The position numbers were made by a program, and so were the translations under genes. DNA of 6,381 nt from Aquificota bacterium (GTDB taxonomy: Bacteria; Thermosulfidibacterota; Thermosulfidibacteria; Thermosulfidibacterales; B14-G1): NCBI GenBank assembly GCA_003648675.1, contig QMPS01000048.1, positions 1 through 6,381 on the forward strand, in the 5' to 3' direction. Below the pieces are notes generated by a model. It was not told the origin of the DNA. It searched no databases and was given only the letters and a program-made list of their open reading frames with translations. Below are positions 5,769-6,381 of this stretch, in pieces; the first letter of the stretch is position 1, and the number at the start of each line of letters is the position of its first letter.

Positions 5769-6381
5769 CGCAGTTGCCTATCAGGTCTATATAGGCCCTG
5801 GCCTTCTTGGCCCAGGAGGTGAGGGGGAACTCTTTGACCAACCGCTGGAAAAGTTCGCAGGCCCTCTTTTTATCGCCATCTATGTTGCTAAAAAGGGCCC
5901 TGTAAAAGATCAATCCAGGGCTCTTCAAACCAAGGGCAACGGTGTCGTCTAAAATACCCCGGGCCCTAACCATGTCGTCCTTAGAAAGATAATAGGCAAT
6001 GAGATTTTCATAAGCTTTGGGAAATTTGGGGTTATACCTTAGGGCCCTATAGTAGTCCAACAATGCCTCCCTATCTTTGCCCATCATCTGATAAGCGTAG
6101 CCCCTGTTGTTGTAAGCCACCTCCGGGGACATATAAAAAGGATTGTCCAGCGCCTTGGTGCACTCTTCCACCGCCTTATCCCACTGCCTTCTCTGGATAT
6201 AAACCGTAGCCAAATTGGTGTGGGCCTCTGAATAACCGGGATTCAGAGTCACCGCCTTTTCAAAGGACTCTTGGGCTTTATCCAACTCCCCCAATCCCAA
6301 ATAAGCCACACCAAGACCATTATACACCTTAGGAGAGGAAGGGTTGAGCCTCTGAGCCTCCAAAAGCTCCAATAGGGCGTC
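5740..6381 (-). CDS. TPR-repeat protein, PilF/PilW-like, 5' end beyond the window
   Basis: The last 213 codons of a gene whose start lies to the right of the window. The frame is open to the edge, so the TTG at 6372 is not a credible start. It consists of about five tandem tetratricopeptide repeats with the usual G-A-P spacing, for example YNGLGVAYLGLGELDKAQES, then SEAHTNLATVYIQRRQWDKA, VAYNNRGYAYQMMGKDREAL and KAYENLIAYYLSKDDMVRAR. TPR domains are protein-protein scaffolds. The segment ALDNPFYMSPEVAYNNRGYA resembles the type IV pilus assembly lipoprotein PilF/PilW, and a RodZ-like gene two positions downstream fits that family's usual neighbourhood. The signal peptide and lipobox that would settle this are not visible. 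Its stop (TAA) lies inside the radical SAM gene, which favours one operon. Confidence 0.85.
   Translation of the reverse strand, partial: DALLELLEAQRLNPSSPKVYNGLGVAYLGLGELDKAQESFEKAVTLNPGYSEAHTNLATVYIQRRQWDKAVEECTKALDNPFYMSPEVAYNNRGYAYQMMGKDREALLDYYRALRYNPKFPKAYENLIAYYLSKDDMVRARGILDDTVALGLKSPGLIFYRALFSNIDGDKKRACELFQRLVKEFPLTSWAKKARAYIDLIGNCDAHGATILR

Overview
All convincing genes in this window lie on the minus strand, so the biology reads from right to left. The content suggests a Gram-negative, diderm anaerobe that exchanges electrons across its outer membrane, most plausibly a Desulfobacterota (deltaproteobacterium-like) lineage. This rests on a DmsE/MtrA-type decaheme cytochrome next to an outer-membrane beta-barrel, a PflX-type radical SAM enzyme, a RodZ-like protein and a sigma-54-type promoter. 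The frequent AGG/AGA arginine codons would fit a thermophile, but the taxon cannot be fixed from the window alone.

Right block (about 4070-6381): a tightly overlapping set of three genes. A 5'-truncated TPR protein (PilF/PilW-like) overlaps a PflX-like radical SAM enzyme, which in turn overlaps a RodZ-like membrane protein with a helix-turn-helix domain. A TPR protein near RodZ recalls the pilF-rodZ neighbourhood of gammaproteobacteria. A weak terminator candidate follows at 4034-4064.

Middle (about 3767-4069): a roughly 300-base non-coding region that appears to drive the cytochrome operon. It holds a well-spaced -24/-12 (sigma-54) promoter candidate, an A/T-rich IHF-like core upstream of it, a 16-bp near-perfect palindrome in the predicted leader, and a G-rich stretch nearer the start codon.

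Left block (372-3766): a two-gene porin-cytochrome operon. A decaheme c-type lipoprotein is followed 17 bases later by a large outer-membrane beta-barrel (MtrB/PioB-like) that carries its own CxxCH haem motif. Together they would form a conduit moving electrons between periplasm and cell exterior. The barrel gene is interrupted by an in-frame UGA at 822-824. The same frame then continues for 149 codons to a classical barrel C-terminus ending in Phe. UGA is the normal stop of four genes here, so this is a readthrough or selenocysteine candidate, a fresh nonsense mutation or a base-call error. It is the most interesting point in the window.

A strong GC-rich terminator (311-345) closes the operon. 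Its T-tract runs into a sigma-70-type promoter for the last gene (1-256), the N-terminus of a Rossmann-fold protein resembling malate/lactate dehydrogenases but with an altered glycine motif.
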